This document shows, one piece after another, positions 34,695-44,145 of a stretch of 64,000 nucleotides of DNA. This stretch comes from Archangium violaceum (lineage in GTDB: Bacteria > Myxococcota > Myxococcia > Myxococcales > Myxococcaceae). How positions within the stretch are numbered: position 1 is the stretch's first letter; the number at the start of each line of letters is the position of its first letter. The DNA lies in contig NZ_CP069338.1 of the NCBI RefSeq assembly GCF_016859125.1, positions 11,659,501 to 11,723,500 of the forward strand, written 5' to 3'. The notes below the pieces were generated by a model that was not told the DNA's origin, made no database searches, and saw nothing but the letters and a program-made list of their open reading frames with translations. The position numbers were made by a program, and so were the translations under genes.

Positions 34695-37600
34695 GTGCAT
34701 CGACAGAGGTCGTTGCTGTTGCCCGCCCTGGCGGCGCTCTTGCTGCAAGCCGGGCCAGCGCGAGCGCAGATCGCCGCGTCGCATGTCTATCACAACCACA
34801 TGCCCAACTTCTGGCCGTACTACGACGTGAGCAAGTACGCGTCCACGCCGACGGGCGGAGCCATCCGTTACACGTACGACGGCCAGGTCATCAACCTGAA
34901 GCAGAACCCTCCGTCGAACTACACGTACTACCTGCCGTCGGGCGCGCCGATGCCGCACGATGACCTGGTCACGTACTACTCGCACCACGCGAAGACGGGC
35001 GCGTACATGTCCTGGCCCGGGAACGTGGCCGCGGACATGAACACCAACGCCCCCACCGGGCAGATCCACGTGACCATGTCCGGGGCGGTGGTGAACAACG
35101 TCCAGGATCTCAACACCCTGCAGAACGTCTCCGGCTACAACAACATCCACTGGGGCGCCTCCTGGAGGGACCGGTACAACACCCTGCGCACCCCGGCGGG
35201 CAACCGGACGCTGGATCTCATCCACTTCACAGGCCACCACACCATGGGGCCGCTGGTGGGACCGGACTACTTCCTCAAGGATCTCATCAACCAGAGCGCC
35301 ACCCTCGCGCAGCCCTACTTCCTGGGGAGCAACTTCCAGTCCTCCAAGGGCTTCTTCCCCACGGAGCTCGGCTTCTCCGAGCGCCTCATCCCCACGCTCG
35401 CGAAGCTGGGCATCCAGTGGTCCGTCATCGGAGACAACCACTTCTCGCGCACGCTCGAGGACTATCCCTTCCTGAATGATCCGGGCTCCGACACGCTGGT
35501 GTCGCCGCCCAACCGCGCGGACCTGCAGAACACCAGCAACGTGGGCAGCTGGGTGAGCATGCAGATGGCGCACGAGCAGCAGGTCATCCGCAACAAGTAC
35601 CCCTTCGCCTCCACGCCGCACTGGGTGCGCTACGTGGACCCGGCCACCGGCGCCGAGTCACGCGTCGTGGGCATCCCCGTCAACCAGAACGGCTCCTGGC
35701 TCGAGGGCTGGGAGGGCGAGGCCACCGTCGACGTCGTCAACCTCAAGAGCTTCGAGGGGCTCGTCCCACAGAAGCAGTTCTTCGTCATCGCCCATGACGG
35801 CGACAACTCGGGTGGGCGCGCGGGCTCGGAGACCACCTGGTACAACGGCCGCAGCGTCACCTGCACCGCGGGCGTGCAGTGTCTGGGCATCAGCGAGTAC
35901 CTCGTCAACAACACGCCCCCCTCCACCGACGTGGTGCACGTGCAGGACGGCTCGTGGGTGGACACGCGCGACTCCTCGTCCGATCCGCAGTGGCACCACT
36001 GGAAGCTGCCCTTCGGCATCTGGAAGGGCCAGTTCCCCGCGTTCAACGCGGCCACCGGCCTCAACCTGGCGCCCAAGACGAACCTCAGCGGCGTGCAGGA
36101 GGGCATGACGGTCTCCTTCGAGCACGGCTGGCACTACCTGGAGCGCAACTTCGCCCTGCTCCAGGCCGCCCTCAACTACGCGAAGACGGCCGAGCAGATC
36201 TGGCTCGACGCGCACCCCAACCATTGGAAGCCCACCACGACGCTGGACAATCAGGTGACCCACGCGGGCAACCAGCTCAACCCGTGGATGATGTCCTTCC
36301 CGGTGAAGGGCGATGCGAGCAACGACTGGGCGGGCGGCGCCAACCCCGCGGAGCTGGCCTGGTACTTCCTGCTGCCGGCCATGGACTCGGGCTTCGGCTA
36401 CTACGACGAGAACCAGGACGACATCGTCAAGCCCACGCTCTCCTTCAACCAGTCGCTCTACTTCTCCAAGCCCTTCGTGCAGGACCGCATCGCCCAGGAC
36501 AAGACGGGCCCGTCCGTCTGGTGGCCGCAGCGCTGGCCCTACAACCCGGGCAGCGCCAACACGGACAAGTCCGAGGGCTGGACGCTCCACCACTTCAGCA
36601 ATGCCTTCGCGATCTACACCTACGCGTACGACGTGAGCGGCATCACCAGCATCAAGGCCCGCGTCCGCGTGCACACCCACAAGAGCATCGACCCGCTGGA
36701 CAACACCCACAAGGTGTATGACCCCGCCGCGCTCAAGGCCGCGGGCGTGCCCAACATCGACACCTCGCGCGTGGGCGCCTGGGTGGACCATCCGCTCACC
36801 CGGAGGGACTTGAAGCCCGTCATCAATGGCGTCTCGTGGCAGCCCACCTACCTGCCCGTCATGGCGAAGGTGCCCGCGCAGGAGATCGGCGATCTCTATT
36901 ACGTCTACCTGGGCAACTACCGGGACCAGCTCCTCGACTACTACATCGAGGCCACCGACAGCCGGGGCAACGTCACCCGGAGCGAGATTCAATCCGTCTA
37001 TGTGGGCGCGGGCAGGTACAACCTGGTCGGCGGCAAGTACGTCGAGGACATCAACGGCTCGGTGCAGGGCACGTATCCGTTCCTGAGGGTGGACACCACC
37101 GCGCCCTCCACGCCCACGGGCCTGACGGCGTCCAGGAAGACGGATCGCTCGGTGACGCTCAGCTGGAGCGCGGCCTCGGACAACGTGGCGGTCGCGGGTT
37201 ACGACGTCTTCCGCAATGGCTCGCAGGTGGGCTCGAGCACCAGCACGAGCTATACCGACAGCGGACTGACCCCGAGCACCGCGTACAGCTACACCGTGAG
37301 GGCGAAGGACGCGGCCGGCAACACCTCGGCGGCCAGCATGGCGCTCTCCGTCACCACCCTGGCACCGGACACCACCGCGCCCTCGGCGCCCACGGGGCTG
37401 ACGGTGTCGGGCACGACGAGCTCCTCGGCGGCGTTGCTCTGGACGGCCTCCACCGACAACTACGGCGTCGCCAGCTATGACGTGTACCGCAATGGCTCGC
37501 TGGTGGCCTCCGTCACGGGCACGAGCTACACGGACACCGGGCTCTCTCCGAGCACCACGTACAGCTACACCGTGAAGGCCAGGGACGCGGCCGGCAACAC

Positions 37601-38492
37601 CTCGGCGGCCAGCGCGGCGCTCTCCGTCACCACCGGCGCCGGCAACACCACCACCGTCTATTACAAGAAGGGCTTCGCCACGCCCTACATCCACTTCCGT
37701 CCCGCGGGCGGCACGTGGACCGTCCCTCCGGGCTACCCCATGCCCGACTCGGAGGTTTCCGGCTACGCGAAGTACACCATCAACCTGGGCGCGGCCACGC
37801 AGCTCGAGTGCGTCTTCAACAACGGCAGCGGCACCTGGGACAACAACAACGGCAGCAACTACTTCTTCCCCACGGGGACCTCCACCTTCAACGCTGGCAC
37901 CATCACCGCGGGCGCTCCGTCCGCCGACACCACCGCGCCGAGCGTGCCCTCGGGACTGATGGTGTCGTCCAAGACGGCCACCTCCGTCTCGCTCACGTGG
38001 ACGGCCTCCACGGACGCCAGCGGCATCGCCGGGTATGACGTGTACCGCAATGGCGCCCTCGTGGGCTCGCCCCCTTCCGCCAGCTACACCGATACGGGCC
38101 TGAGCCTCGGCACCACGTACAGCTACACCGTGCGCGCGCGAGACACCGCGGGCAACGTCTCGGCCCTGAGCTCGGCCCTGAGCGTCACCACCAGCACCTC
38201 CGGCGCCACCGTCACCTTCAACGAGACGGCCAGCACCGCGGTCGGCCAGAACATCTACATCGTGGGCAGCATCGCCGCGCTCGGGAGCTGGGCCCCCGGC
38301 TCCGCCATCCAGCTCTCACCGGACAACTATCCGACGTGGAGCGTGACGCTGAGCCTGCCGGGCTCGACGGCCATCCAATACAAGTACATCAAGAAGGACG
38401 GCAGCGGGAACGTCACCTGGGAGAGCGGCACCAACCGTACCTATACGACTCCCGCGAGCGGCACCGCGACGATCAACGACACCTGGAGGTAA
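34695..38492 (+). CDS. Secreted amylase of the GH57/GH119 type with FN3, CBM25 and CBM20 modules
   Basis: 1265 residues, GTG start behind GAGGAG. Signal peptide 1-24. Catalytic region ~25-795 begins HVYHNHMPNFWPYYD, like the GH57/GH119 first conserved region; GFFPTELGFSERLIP (Glu224) and FFVIAHDGDNSGG (Asp368/Asp370) are the likely nucleophile and acid regions. Then FN3 (~800-890), FN3 (~892-980), CBM25 starch-binding (~985-1075, VYYKKGFATPYIHFRP ... YFFPTG), FN3 (~1078-1165) and CBM20 (~1169-1265, NIYIVGSIAALGSWAPGSAI). I recall a CBM25/CBM20 layout from the GH119 amylase IgtZ. A raw-starch alpha-amylase is the best guess. A 12-bp hairpin follows. Confidence 0.85.
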   Translation: MHRQRSLLLPALAALLLQAGPARAQIAASHVYHNHMPNFWPYYDVSKYASTPTGGAIRYTYDGQVINLKQNPPSNYTYYLPSGAPMPHDDLVTYYSHHAKTGAYMSWPGNVAADMNTNAPTGQIHVTMSGAVVNNVQDLNTLQNVSGYNNIHWGASWRDRYNTLRTPAGNRTLDLIHFTGHHTMGPLVGPDYFLKDLINQSATLAQPYFLGSNFQSSKGFFPTELGFSERLIPTLAKLGIQWSVIGDNHFSRTLEDYPFLNDPGSDTLVSPPNRADLQNTSNVGSWVSMQMAHEQQVIRNKYPFASTPHWVRYVDPATGAESRVVGIPVNQNGSWLEGWEGEATVDVVNLKSFEGLVPQKQFFVIAHDGDNSGGRAGSETTWYNGRSVTCTAGVQCLGISEYLVNNTPPSTDVVHVQDGSWVDTRDSSSDPQWHHWKLPFGIWKGQFPAFNAATGLNLAPKTNLSGVQEGMTVSFEHGWHYLERNFALLQAALNYAKTAEQIWLDAHPNHWKPTTTLDNQVTHAGNQLNPWMMSFPVKGDASNDWAGGANPAELAWYFLLPAMDSGFGYYDENQDDIVKPTLSFNQSLYFSKPFVQDRIAQDKTGPSVWWPQRWPYNPGSANTDKSEGWTLHHFSNAFAIYTYAYDVSGITSIKARVRVHTHKSIDPLDNTHKVYDPAALKAAGVPNIDTSRVGAWVDHPLTRRDLKPVINGVSWQPTYLPVMAKVPAQEIGDLYYVYLGNYRDQLLDYYIEATDSRGNVTRSEIQSVYVGAGRYNLVGGKYVEDINGSVQGTYPFLRVDTTAPSTPTGLTASRKTDRSVTLSWSAASDNVAVAGYDVFRNGSQVGSSTSTSYTDSGLTPSTAYSYTVRAKDAAGNTSAASMALSVTTLAPDTTAPSAPTGLTVSGTTSSSAALLWTASTDNYGVASYDVYRNGSLVASVTGTSYTDTGLSPSTTYSYTVKARDAAGNTSAASAALSVTTGAGNTTTVYYKKGFATPYIHFRPAGGTWTVPPGYPMPDSEVSGYAKYTINLGAATQLECVFNNGSGTWDNNNGSNYFFPTGTSTFNAGTITAGAPSADTTAPSVPSGLMVSSKTATSVSLTWTASTDASGIAGYDVYRNGALVGSPPSASYTDTGLSLGTTYSYTVRARDTAGNVSALSSALSVTTSTSGATVTFNETASTAVGQNIYIVGSIAALGSWAPGSAIQLSPDNYPTWSVTLSLPGSTAIQYKYIKKDGSGNVTWESGTNRTYTTPASGTATINDTWR

Positions 38493-38510
38493 TCCGGGAC
38501 AGCCGAAGCC

Positions 38511-38540
38511 CCGGCGCGAGGCCCATGAGCCTCGCGCCGG
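38511..38540. terminator. Strong bidirectional hairpin between convergent genes
   Basis: CCGGCGCGAGGC (38511-38522) pairs perfectly with GCCTCGCGCCGG (38529-38540) around a six-base loop, 18 bases past the amylase stop and 21 before the 3' end of the SUKH-like gene. Confidence 0.7.
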
Positions 38541-38561
38541 TGGCGCCCGAGCGCGCCCGCC

Positions 38562-38924
38562 TCAGTCCCACTGGATGGTCTCTTCGACAGCGGCGCGAAA
38601 CCAATCCCAGAACGTCGGGAAGACACTCTCCAGCTCGAAGCCCGCGGAAGCGAAGTCATGGATGATGAGCACCTGCTCTCCATGCCCCTTGCTCCAGCAG
38701 GCGATACCGTCGTTGTCCTGTCTGTAGGCGAACGGAAACAGCTCGCGTGAGGGATAGCGCCCCGCCAGGGCCCGAGCCTTCTCCCGAGCGGCTCTGGCTT
38801 CCATGAGGTGCCAGGGCATCAGATCCAGGATGCCCTGCCGCACCACCCTCGTGTATCCATGGGGATACACGAGCCAGTCAGGAAGCTTGCCCGCCGTGAC
38901 CAGATAGGACTCTTCGTTCGTCAC
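38562..38924 (-). CDS. SUKH (SMI1/KNR4)-like small protein
   Basis: 120 residues from GTG 38924, which overlaps the stop of the lipoprotein gene as GTGA. The central FAYRQDNDGIACWSKG and the C-terminal FPTFWDWFRAAVEETIQW resemble SMI1/KNR4 (SUKH) proteins, many of which are immunity proteins to secreted toxins. No signal peptide, so cytosolic. Sequence similarity is only by eye. The coupling suggests one transcript with the 609-residue lipoprotein, which has no clear toxin domain. Confidence 0.6.
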   Translation of the reverse strand: MTNEESYLVTAGKLPDWLVYPHGYTRVVRQGILDLMPWHLMEARAAREKARALAGRYPSRELFPFAYRQDNDGIACWSKGHGEQVLIIHDFASAGFELESVFPTFWDWFRAAVEETIQWD

Positions 38925-40750
38925 GGCTCCACTCCGAACGCGGAGGAAACGCTGGACAGGGTATGGCTGCCGTTCCACGTCCGGTTGAGGGTGATCCACA
39001 CCCGCCCGGCGCTGGTATCGGAGGAAGCGAAGTAGTCCACGTCCGCCGTCAGCAGCACACCATCCAGATAGAGGCGCTCCGGCACGCCGCCCGACTTGTG
39101 AACGAGGAAGACGGGATTCTGGATGTCTCCACCGGCGGCATTCAGGGTCGCGGTGAAGGCACCGGTCGCATCCGGCTGGAGCTCATAGGCTCCGTAGACG
39201 CTGTTGTAACCGGGCACCGGATAGGTCGCGGTGTCGGTGCGAGCCACACCGGTGGGACCCGAGAGCACCACCGAGCCTCGCGTCGCGCTGAGCTGCCCCC
39301 GAAGCATGCGCTCCATCTGGGTCACCTGGGCCAGCACCGAGCTGGTGCTCTGCCGGCCCATGACCATGGAGACGGAGTAGCTCTGATAGGGATGGCCCGA
39401 GAAGGTCCCCTCATAGCCATAGCCATAATAGGACGGACTCCCCACGGCACCGTACATCAAGCCCCAGGCGAGGCGCTTGCTCCGGGTCGGGTTGTAGTCA
39501 TCCATCTCGTACTGGCACATCTGGTAGGGCCAGTTCCAATTGGGGGGCATGAGCCAGGTACCGAAATCCCCGGCGCCCTGACGGTTCGCGGAGGTATAGC
39601 CCCAGTTGGTGTGGAACCAGGTGCCGCCCGTGTTGTGTTGGAGCCAGCTGAGCGTCTGCACCATGCCCATCTCCGCGTCGGCGGTCCGGGAGTAGGCCAT
39701 CGTGTAGGGGACCACGTTGGGCTGGGTGTAATCCCAGGTGCTCTGGGCCGTGAGCGGCTCGGTGCCAGAAGAGAACTTGTACTTGTCGCCCCACTTCACG
39801 CCGTCCACGTAGGAGTTGAGGCCGTCACCATCCCAGGCGATGTCGCCATAGGGAGAACGGGAGTCCGCATTGACTGACAATCCACCGGAGCCGGCGGCGC
39901 TGCTGTCGAAGGTGATGGCGTAGATCGGATGGTCCCGTCCCGTGGCGAAGAACCAGTGCACCGTGGCTTTGACGGGGGTGCCATTGATGGGCAGGTTCCA
40001 GGAGAACTCGTGGATGGCATGGTGGCGGCCAACGAAGACCTGGCGGTAGTTGCCGGGGATGTTGCCGGAGTGGGTCAACCCACCGGAGCCGTAATGGCTC
40101 ACCACGTAGCCCCAGCCGTTCCAGAGACCACTGGCGCCCGTGCCCGTGGCCACGCGCTCCTGGGAGCCCAGGTAGAAGCGGAACTGCCGGAGCATGCCGC
40201 CGTAACTCCCGCCCGGATCCCGGGAATCATTGCGCGTGAGGACGGCGGTCCGCTGCTGTTTGCCTGAATCCAGCCAGCGGTAGACATCCGAGTCATAGTT
40301 TCCAGGCAGCTCGTGGGTCCAGGCGAGAGGCGCCCAGCCCGCCGGGGGAACGGTCACCGTCACCGTCGTGGTCGCCGTGACCGTCCCCAGATCGTTGATG
40401 GCCTCGAGCGTATAGGTCGTCGTCACGGTCGGGCTCACCGTCACGCTCGTCCCCGTTACCGTCCCCACGCCCGGCTCGATGATCAGGCTCGTGGCGCCCG
40501 CCACCGACCAATTCAGCGTCGTGCTCTGACCCAGGTTGATCGTCGAGGATGCCGCGGTGAAACGCCTGATCACCGGAGGCTGGATCGCCGTCACCGTCGT
40601 CAGCTCGAGCCCCACCGTCACGCGGGGAGGATTCCCATCCGGAGTCCCACTGTCGGAAGGGTTCAAGACGATGGGCACACCCACGCCGTCACAACCCAGC
40701 AAGGCCACCAGGGGAAGTATCAGCATCAAGGAACTCAGGATCCGGCACAT
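38921..40750 (-). CDS. Large lipoprotein with Ig-like N-terminal domain
   Basis: 609 residues. Signal ends MLILPLVALLGC (lipobox). An Ig-like domain with TTLNWSVAGATSLIIEPGVGTVTGTSVTVSP (~60-135) precedes a ~470-residue beta-rich domain, high in Gly, Tyr, Trp and Asn, with no motif I recognise. Candidate pieces are HHAIHEFSWNLPINGTPVKATVHWFFATGRDHPIYAITFD and VGSPSYYGYGYEGTFSGHPYQSYSVSMVMG. It may be a carbohydrate-acting or adhesive surface protein. The stop overlaps the SUKH-like gene's start. Confidence 0.7.
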   Translation of the reverse strand: MCRILSSLMLILPLVALLGCDGVGVPIVLNPSDSGTPDGNPPRVTVGLELTTVTAIQPPVIRRFTAASSTINLGQSTTLNWSVAGATSLIIEPGVGTVTGTSVTVSPTVTTTYTLEAINDLGTVTATTTVTVTVPPAGWAPLAWTHELPGNYDSDVYRWLDSGKQQRTAVLTRNDSRDPGGSYGGMLRQFRFYLGSQERVATGTGASGLWNGWGYVVSHYGSGGLTHSGNIPGNYRQVFVGRHHAIHEFSWNLPINGTPVKATVHWFFATGRDHPIYAITFDSSAAGSGGLSVNADSRSPYGDIAWDGDGLNSYVDGVKWGDKYKFSSGTEPLTAQSTWDYTQPNVVPYTMAYSRTADAEMGMVQTLSWLQHNTGGTWFHTNWGYTSANRQGAGDFGTWLMPPNWNWPYQMCQYEMDDYNPTRSKRLAWGLMYGAVGSPSYYGYGYEGTFSGHPYQSYSVSMVMGRQSTSSVLAQVTQMERMLRGQLSATRGSVVLSGPTGVARTDTATYPVPGYNSVYGAYELQPDATGAFTATLNAAGGDIQNPVFLVHKSGGVPERLYLDGVLLTADVDYFASSDTSAGRVWITLNRTWNGSHTLSSVSSAFGVEP

Positions 40751-41253
40751 CGTCGGCCTCCTCGCGAGGGGGGGAAAACGCGTATGACAGCCATATCCCC
40801 TTCAGCGCGCAATGGTGTCGAGGCTGGCTCCGACGACATGCATCCCCTCCGACGGGCTCGCGTCCGCTGTGGGCCGAAATAGACGATGCCCCGGCACGGA
40901 TGAGACCCAATCGCCCACACCGGGGCACACAACCCTGCTTCGAGCCGAGTCTCAAATCCCAAGCGTACAAGTCATTGCTTTTGACAGTCTTCACCCCTGG
41001 TACGAGAAAAGAAGCCGATTCCAACACAATGAGTCCAGATCAAGACAGAAGGAACTCCCTCGACGGGCGAGCGGTCTCGCCCCCAGACGGAGTGGCTCTC
41101 TTGCGGAGGACTCTGATCCGGACCAAAAATCGTGCCCCCAACGAAAACCGCCAATTCGCGCTCGCAAGCGCGTATGATGGCAAGCAGGTACCGCGCGGGG
41201 GGGGCGGTTTTCCAGACACGCCAGGGATGCCTGGTTGGAGGAAGAGAGCCCCG
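40751..41253. other. Gene-free leader between divergent lipoprotein genes
   Basis: A 503-bp gap with no believable coding sequence. It holds three inverted repeats: TGCCCCGG/CCGGGGCA (40887-40894, 40920-40927), GGGCGAG-CGGT-CTCGCCC (41065-41082) and CGCGCT-CGCA-AGCGCG (41157-41172). A TATGAT at 41173-41178 could be a -10 box for the CglD-like gene, although no good -35 precedes it. A TTGACA at 40981 lacks a partner -10. Confidence 0.45.
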
Positions 41254-44043
41254 ATGAATACGCGACAACTGATCAAAGCAGTGCTGCTCGCGACGAGTTT
41301 GCTCACAGCGACCGCGTGCCCGGGTAATCCGGATCCGGATCCGGACCCGGGCAACCCCACCGGCCCGGGCAATCCCACCGGCCCGGGAGGTGAGACGCCG
41401 CTGCCCACCGATCGCAACGATCCGAACAACGCCACCAAGGACACCGACTGCGACGGTCTGAGCGACAAGACCGAGTTCGAGGTGCTCTACGAGGGGAAGC
41501 AGACGCACCCCGGCCTGGCGGATACCGACAAGGACGGGCTCCCGGACGGGCTCGAGGTGGGCGTCACCGAGGCGGTGACCGGCACCAACTGCACCATCAC
41601 CCCGGACGCGAGCACCGCGGTGAACACGAGCCCCGTCAACGCGGACACCGATGGTGACGGCCTGCCCGATGGCGTGGAGGACGCGAACCACAACGGCAAG
41701 GTGGACGATGACGAGACCCACCCGCTCCTCGTGGACACCGACTGTGACGGCCTGCGCGACGGCCCGACCAGCGGGGATGTGAAGGGCGAGGACCAGAACG
41801 GCAACGGCATCCGGGAGGCCACCGAAACCGACCCCCGCCGCTTCGACACGGACGGCGATGGCATCTCGGACGGCGTGGAGCTGGGCGTCACCCAGAACCT
41901 GGACGCGGCGAACTGCTCCGGAATCTTCCGCCCGGACGTCAACCCCGGCTCGACCACGGACCCGACCAATCCGGACTCCGACGGCGACGGCGTGGCCGAT
42001 GGCGCCGAGGACAACAACCAGAACGGCGGCAAGGACCCCGGGGAGCTGGACCCCACCGACGGCACCGACGCGTCGGGTCCGGCCGGACAGGTGTGCACCG
42101 CCGACAACCTGCGCCCCGTGGTCTTCAAGTCCGAGGAGGGCGCGGACATCAAGCTGGCGCTGCCGCCCACCTTCACGGAGGTCACCCAGATCAAGTCGGG
42201 CGACGAGGTGAAGGGTCTGATCGGCTACGACAGCACGACGAAGGTCGCCTTCCTGGCCTTCCGCACCACCCCGCCCGCGGGCGCCACGGATCCGCTCGGC
42301 GACGAGGAGGCACTGCAGCCCGCCATCGCGTCCAAGGGCGCCCTGCGCAATCGCATCGCCCAGACGTTCAAGACCTGGGAGGGCTTCGAGGCCGTGCAGG
42401 CCAACTATGATCAGGCCGGCACGAGCACGGACCTCAAGCGCCGCACGGACCAGCTGGTGGACGCGCTGCTGCCGGGCAGCACGGGCCGCCTCAGCAGCGC
42501 GGCGGCGGGTGTCACGGGCGACTTCCGGCTCCAGACCCTCTTCGTGCACCGCTCGAACCAGAGCCTCGTGGTGCTCATCGCGGTGGCTCCGCTGACGGGC
42601 GTGACGGGCGGCAACCGCAGCACCCCCGCGGCCTTCTCCGTGAAGGACCTCTCGGATGGCTCCGCGCTCGCCCAGTTCGGTGAGCCCACGGCGGCGCAGT
42701 GCGAGCTCTTCACCATCCCGATCTCGAAGGTGGACTTCATCTTCGTCGTGGACGACAGCGGCTCGATGGGGACCTCTCAGCAGTCGCTGGCCGCCACCGC
42801 CCAGTCCGCGGCGAACGCGCTCAATGCTTCGTCGCTGGACTGGCGCATGGCGCTCGTCACCACGAGCTACCACCTGGGCGCCCCGGGCTCCAGCAACGTG
42901 GGCAGGGTGCGCCAGTTCACCCGCAACGTGAACAAGGTGAAGGCCTGGCTCACGCAGAACAGCAAGTGCTCATCAGCTACCCCGGGGACGTGCAGCGGGG
43001 TTCCCACCACGCCCGAGCCCGCGACCTGTCCTGGCACTGACGACCCCTCGGAAGGCGTCAACGGTGGCTGCTGGGTGGGTCTGGCGGGTAGCGGCAACGA
43101 GGGCCTGCTCGGCGCGGCCCGCAAGGTCGTCGATGACATGACCCCGGGCACCGAGCCGGGCGCCGCCGAGTCCGGCCTCAAGGCGCGCAAGGATGCCCAG
43201 CTCGTGGTCATCCTGCTCGGAGACGCGGACGATCAGACCCACAACTACTCCACGACCAAGGCGAACTGCGGGAGCGGCGGAACCAAGGACAAGGCCGGAA
43301 GCGAATGTGAGAGTGTCGAGAACTTCAAGAGTTTCTTCGGCAATCGCCTGGAGACGGAGGAGCCCACCAACAAGACGAAGAAGCAGATCACCGTGCACGG
43401 CATCGTGTGCCCGTCCGGCCAGGTCTGCGGCTGCACCTCGGGGACCTGCAACCTCTCCAACTCCACCCGTGAGTTCAACCCGCAGCCCATTGGCGGCGTG
43501 TCCCAGCTGCGCCACGCGGCGGTGGTCAACGCCACGGGCGGCGTGCTCGGCTCCATCCTCGACACCGCTTCCATCGAGACCTCCATGGAGGCGATCATCG
43601 TCGATGCCATCGGCAACGCGGGTTACAAGACCCTCAAGCCGCCCATCGGTGCGTCCATCAAGGTGGCCGCTGAGAACGTGCGAGATCCGGCTGTCTGCAA
43701 GACGGGCAACGACATCCCGCGCAACACGGTCAACGGCTTCGACTTCGACGGCAGCGCGCGCACCCTGTCCTTCTTCGGCGCCTGCCGCCCCGCGACCGAG
43801 TCCACCAAGGTGGCGGTGTCGTACCAGTACTGGGTGGACCAGGTGAAGGATCCCAACGGCGGCACCCCCTGCGAGGACGATCCGAAGTACAGCCCGACCG
43901 AGCCGGATCACTGCGAGGGCCCGACGCTCGGCTGCAACGAGTCGGGCGACCAGTGCGTCTGCAAGCCCGACTGCGGCGGTACGTGCGGCGTGGGTACGAC
44001 CTGCAACATGGCGACCTGCTCCTGCGATCCGATCCTCAGCTAG
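41254..44043 (+). CDS. cglD: CglD-like gliding-motility lipoprotein: TSP3 repeats plus VWA
   Basis: 929 residues. Signal VLLATSLLTATAC with lipobox, then a Pro/Gly linker with an 18-bp repeat. TSP3 calcium-binding repeats fill ~50-275 (DTDGDGLPDGVED, DSDGDGVADGAEDNNQNG, DTDCDGL). A ~200-residue middle domain leads to a VWA with intact MIDAS DDSGSM (Asp500, Ser502, Ser504) and LVVILLGDADDQ. The end is Cys-rich (CNESGDQCVCKPDCGGTCG). This matches the myxobacterial CglD architecture, needed for focal-adhesion-type gliding. The symbol is tentative as myxobacteria have several TSP3-VWA paralogues. A GGAGG site lies upstream. Confidence 0.65.
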   Translation: MNTRQLIKAVLLATSLLTATACPGNPDPDPDPGNPTGPGNPTGPGGETPLPTDRNDPNNATKDTDCDGLSDKTEFEVLYEGKQTHPGLADTDKDGLPDGLEVGVTEAVTGTNCTITPDASTAVNTSPVNADTDGDGLPDGVEDANHNGKVDDDETHPLLVDTDCDGLRDGPTSGDVKGEDQNGNGIREATETDPRRFDTDGDGISDGVELGVTQNLDAANCSGIFRPDVNPGSTTDPTNPDSDGDGVADGAEDNNQNGGKDPGELDPTDGTDASGPAGQVCTADNLRPVVFKSEEGADIKLALPPTFTEVTQIKSGDEVKGLIGYDSTTKVAFLAFRTTPPAGATDPLGDEEALQPAIASKGALRNRIAQTFKTWEGFEAVQANYDQAGTSTDLKRRTDQLVDALLPGSTGRLSSAAAGVTGDFRLQTLFVHRSNQSLVVLIAVAPLTGVTGGNRSTPAAFSVKDLSDGSALAQFGEPTAAQCELFTIPISKVDFIFVVDDSGSMGTSQQSLAATAQSAANALNASSLDWRMALVTTSYHLGAPGSSNVGRVRQFTRNVNKVKAWLTQNSKCSSATPGTCSGVPTTPEPATCPGTDDPSEGVNGGCWVGLAGSGNEGLLGAARKVVDDMTPGTEPGAAESGLKARKDAQLVVILLGDADDQTHNYSTTKANCGSGGTKDKAGSECESVENFKSFFGNRLETEEPTNKTKKQITVHGIVCPSGQVCGCTSGTCNLSNSTREFNPQPIGGVSQLRHAAVVNATGGVLGSILDTASIETSMEAIIVDAIGNAGYKTLKPPIGASIKVAAENVRDPAVCKTGNDIPRNTVNGFDFDGSARTLSFFGACRPATESTKVAVSYQYWVDQVKDPNGGTPCEDDPKYSPTEPDHCEGPTLGCNESGDQCVCKPDCGGTCGVGTTCNMATCSCDPILS

Positions 44044-44053
44044 CAGCAGGTGT

Positions 44054-44084
44054 GCTCCGGGCCCGGTGACCGCGGGTCCGGAGC
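44054..44084 (+). terminator. 12-bp hairpin after the CglD-like gene
   Basis: GCTCCGGGCCCG (44054-44065) pairs with CGGGTCCGGAGC (44073-44084) with a single G-T wobble, ten bases past the stop codon. Confidence 0.65.
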
Positions 44085-44145
44085 CACGAGGGAGGAGAGC
44101 GGCGCCCCCGTTCTCCTCCCGGTCCGCCCGGCGGGGCGTGGTGCG

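Noticed and set aside
40981-41009. TTGACA as a -35 for the CglD-like gene
   Set aside because: No -10-like hexamer at 16-18 bases; the 17-bp position reads GAGAAA.
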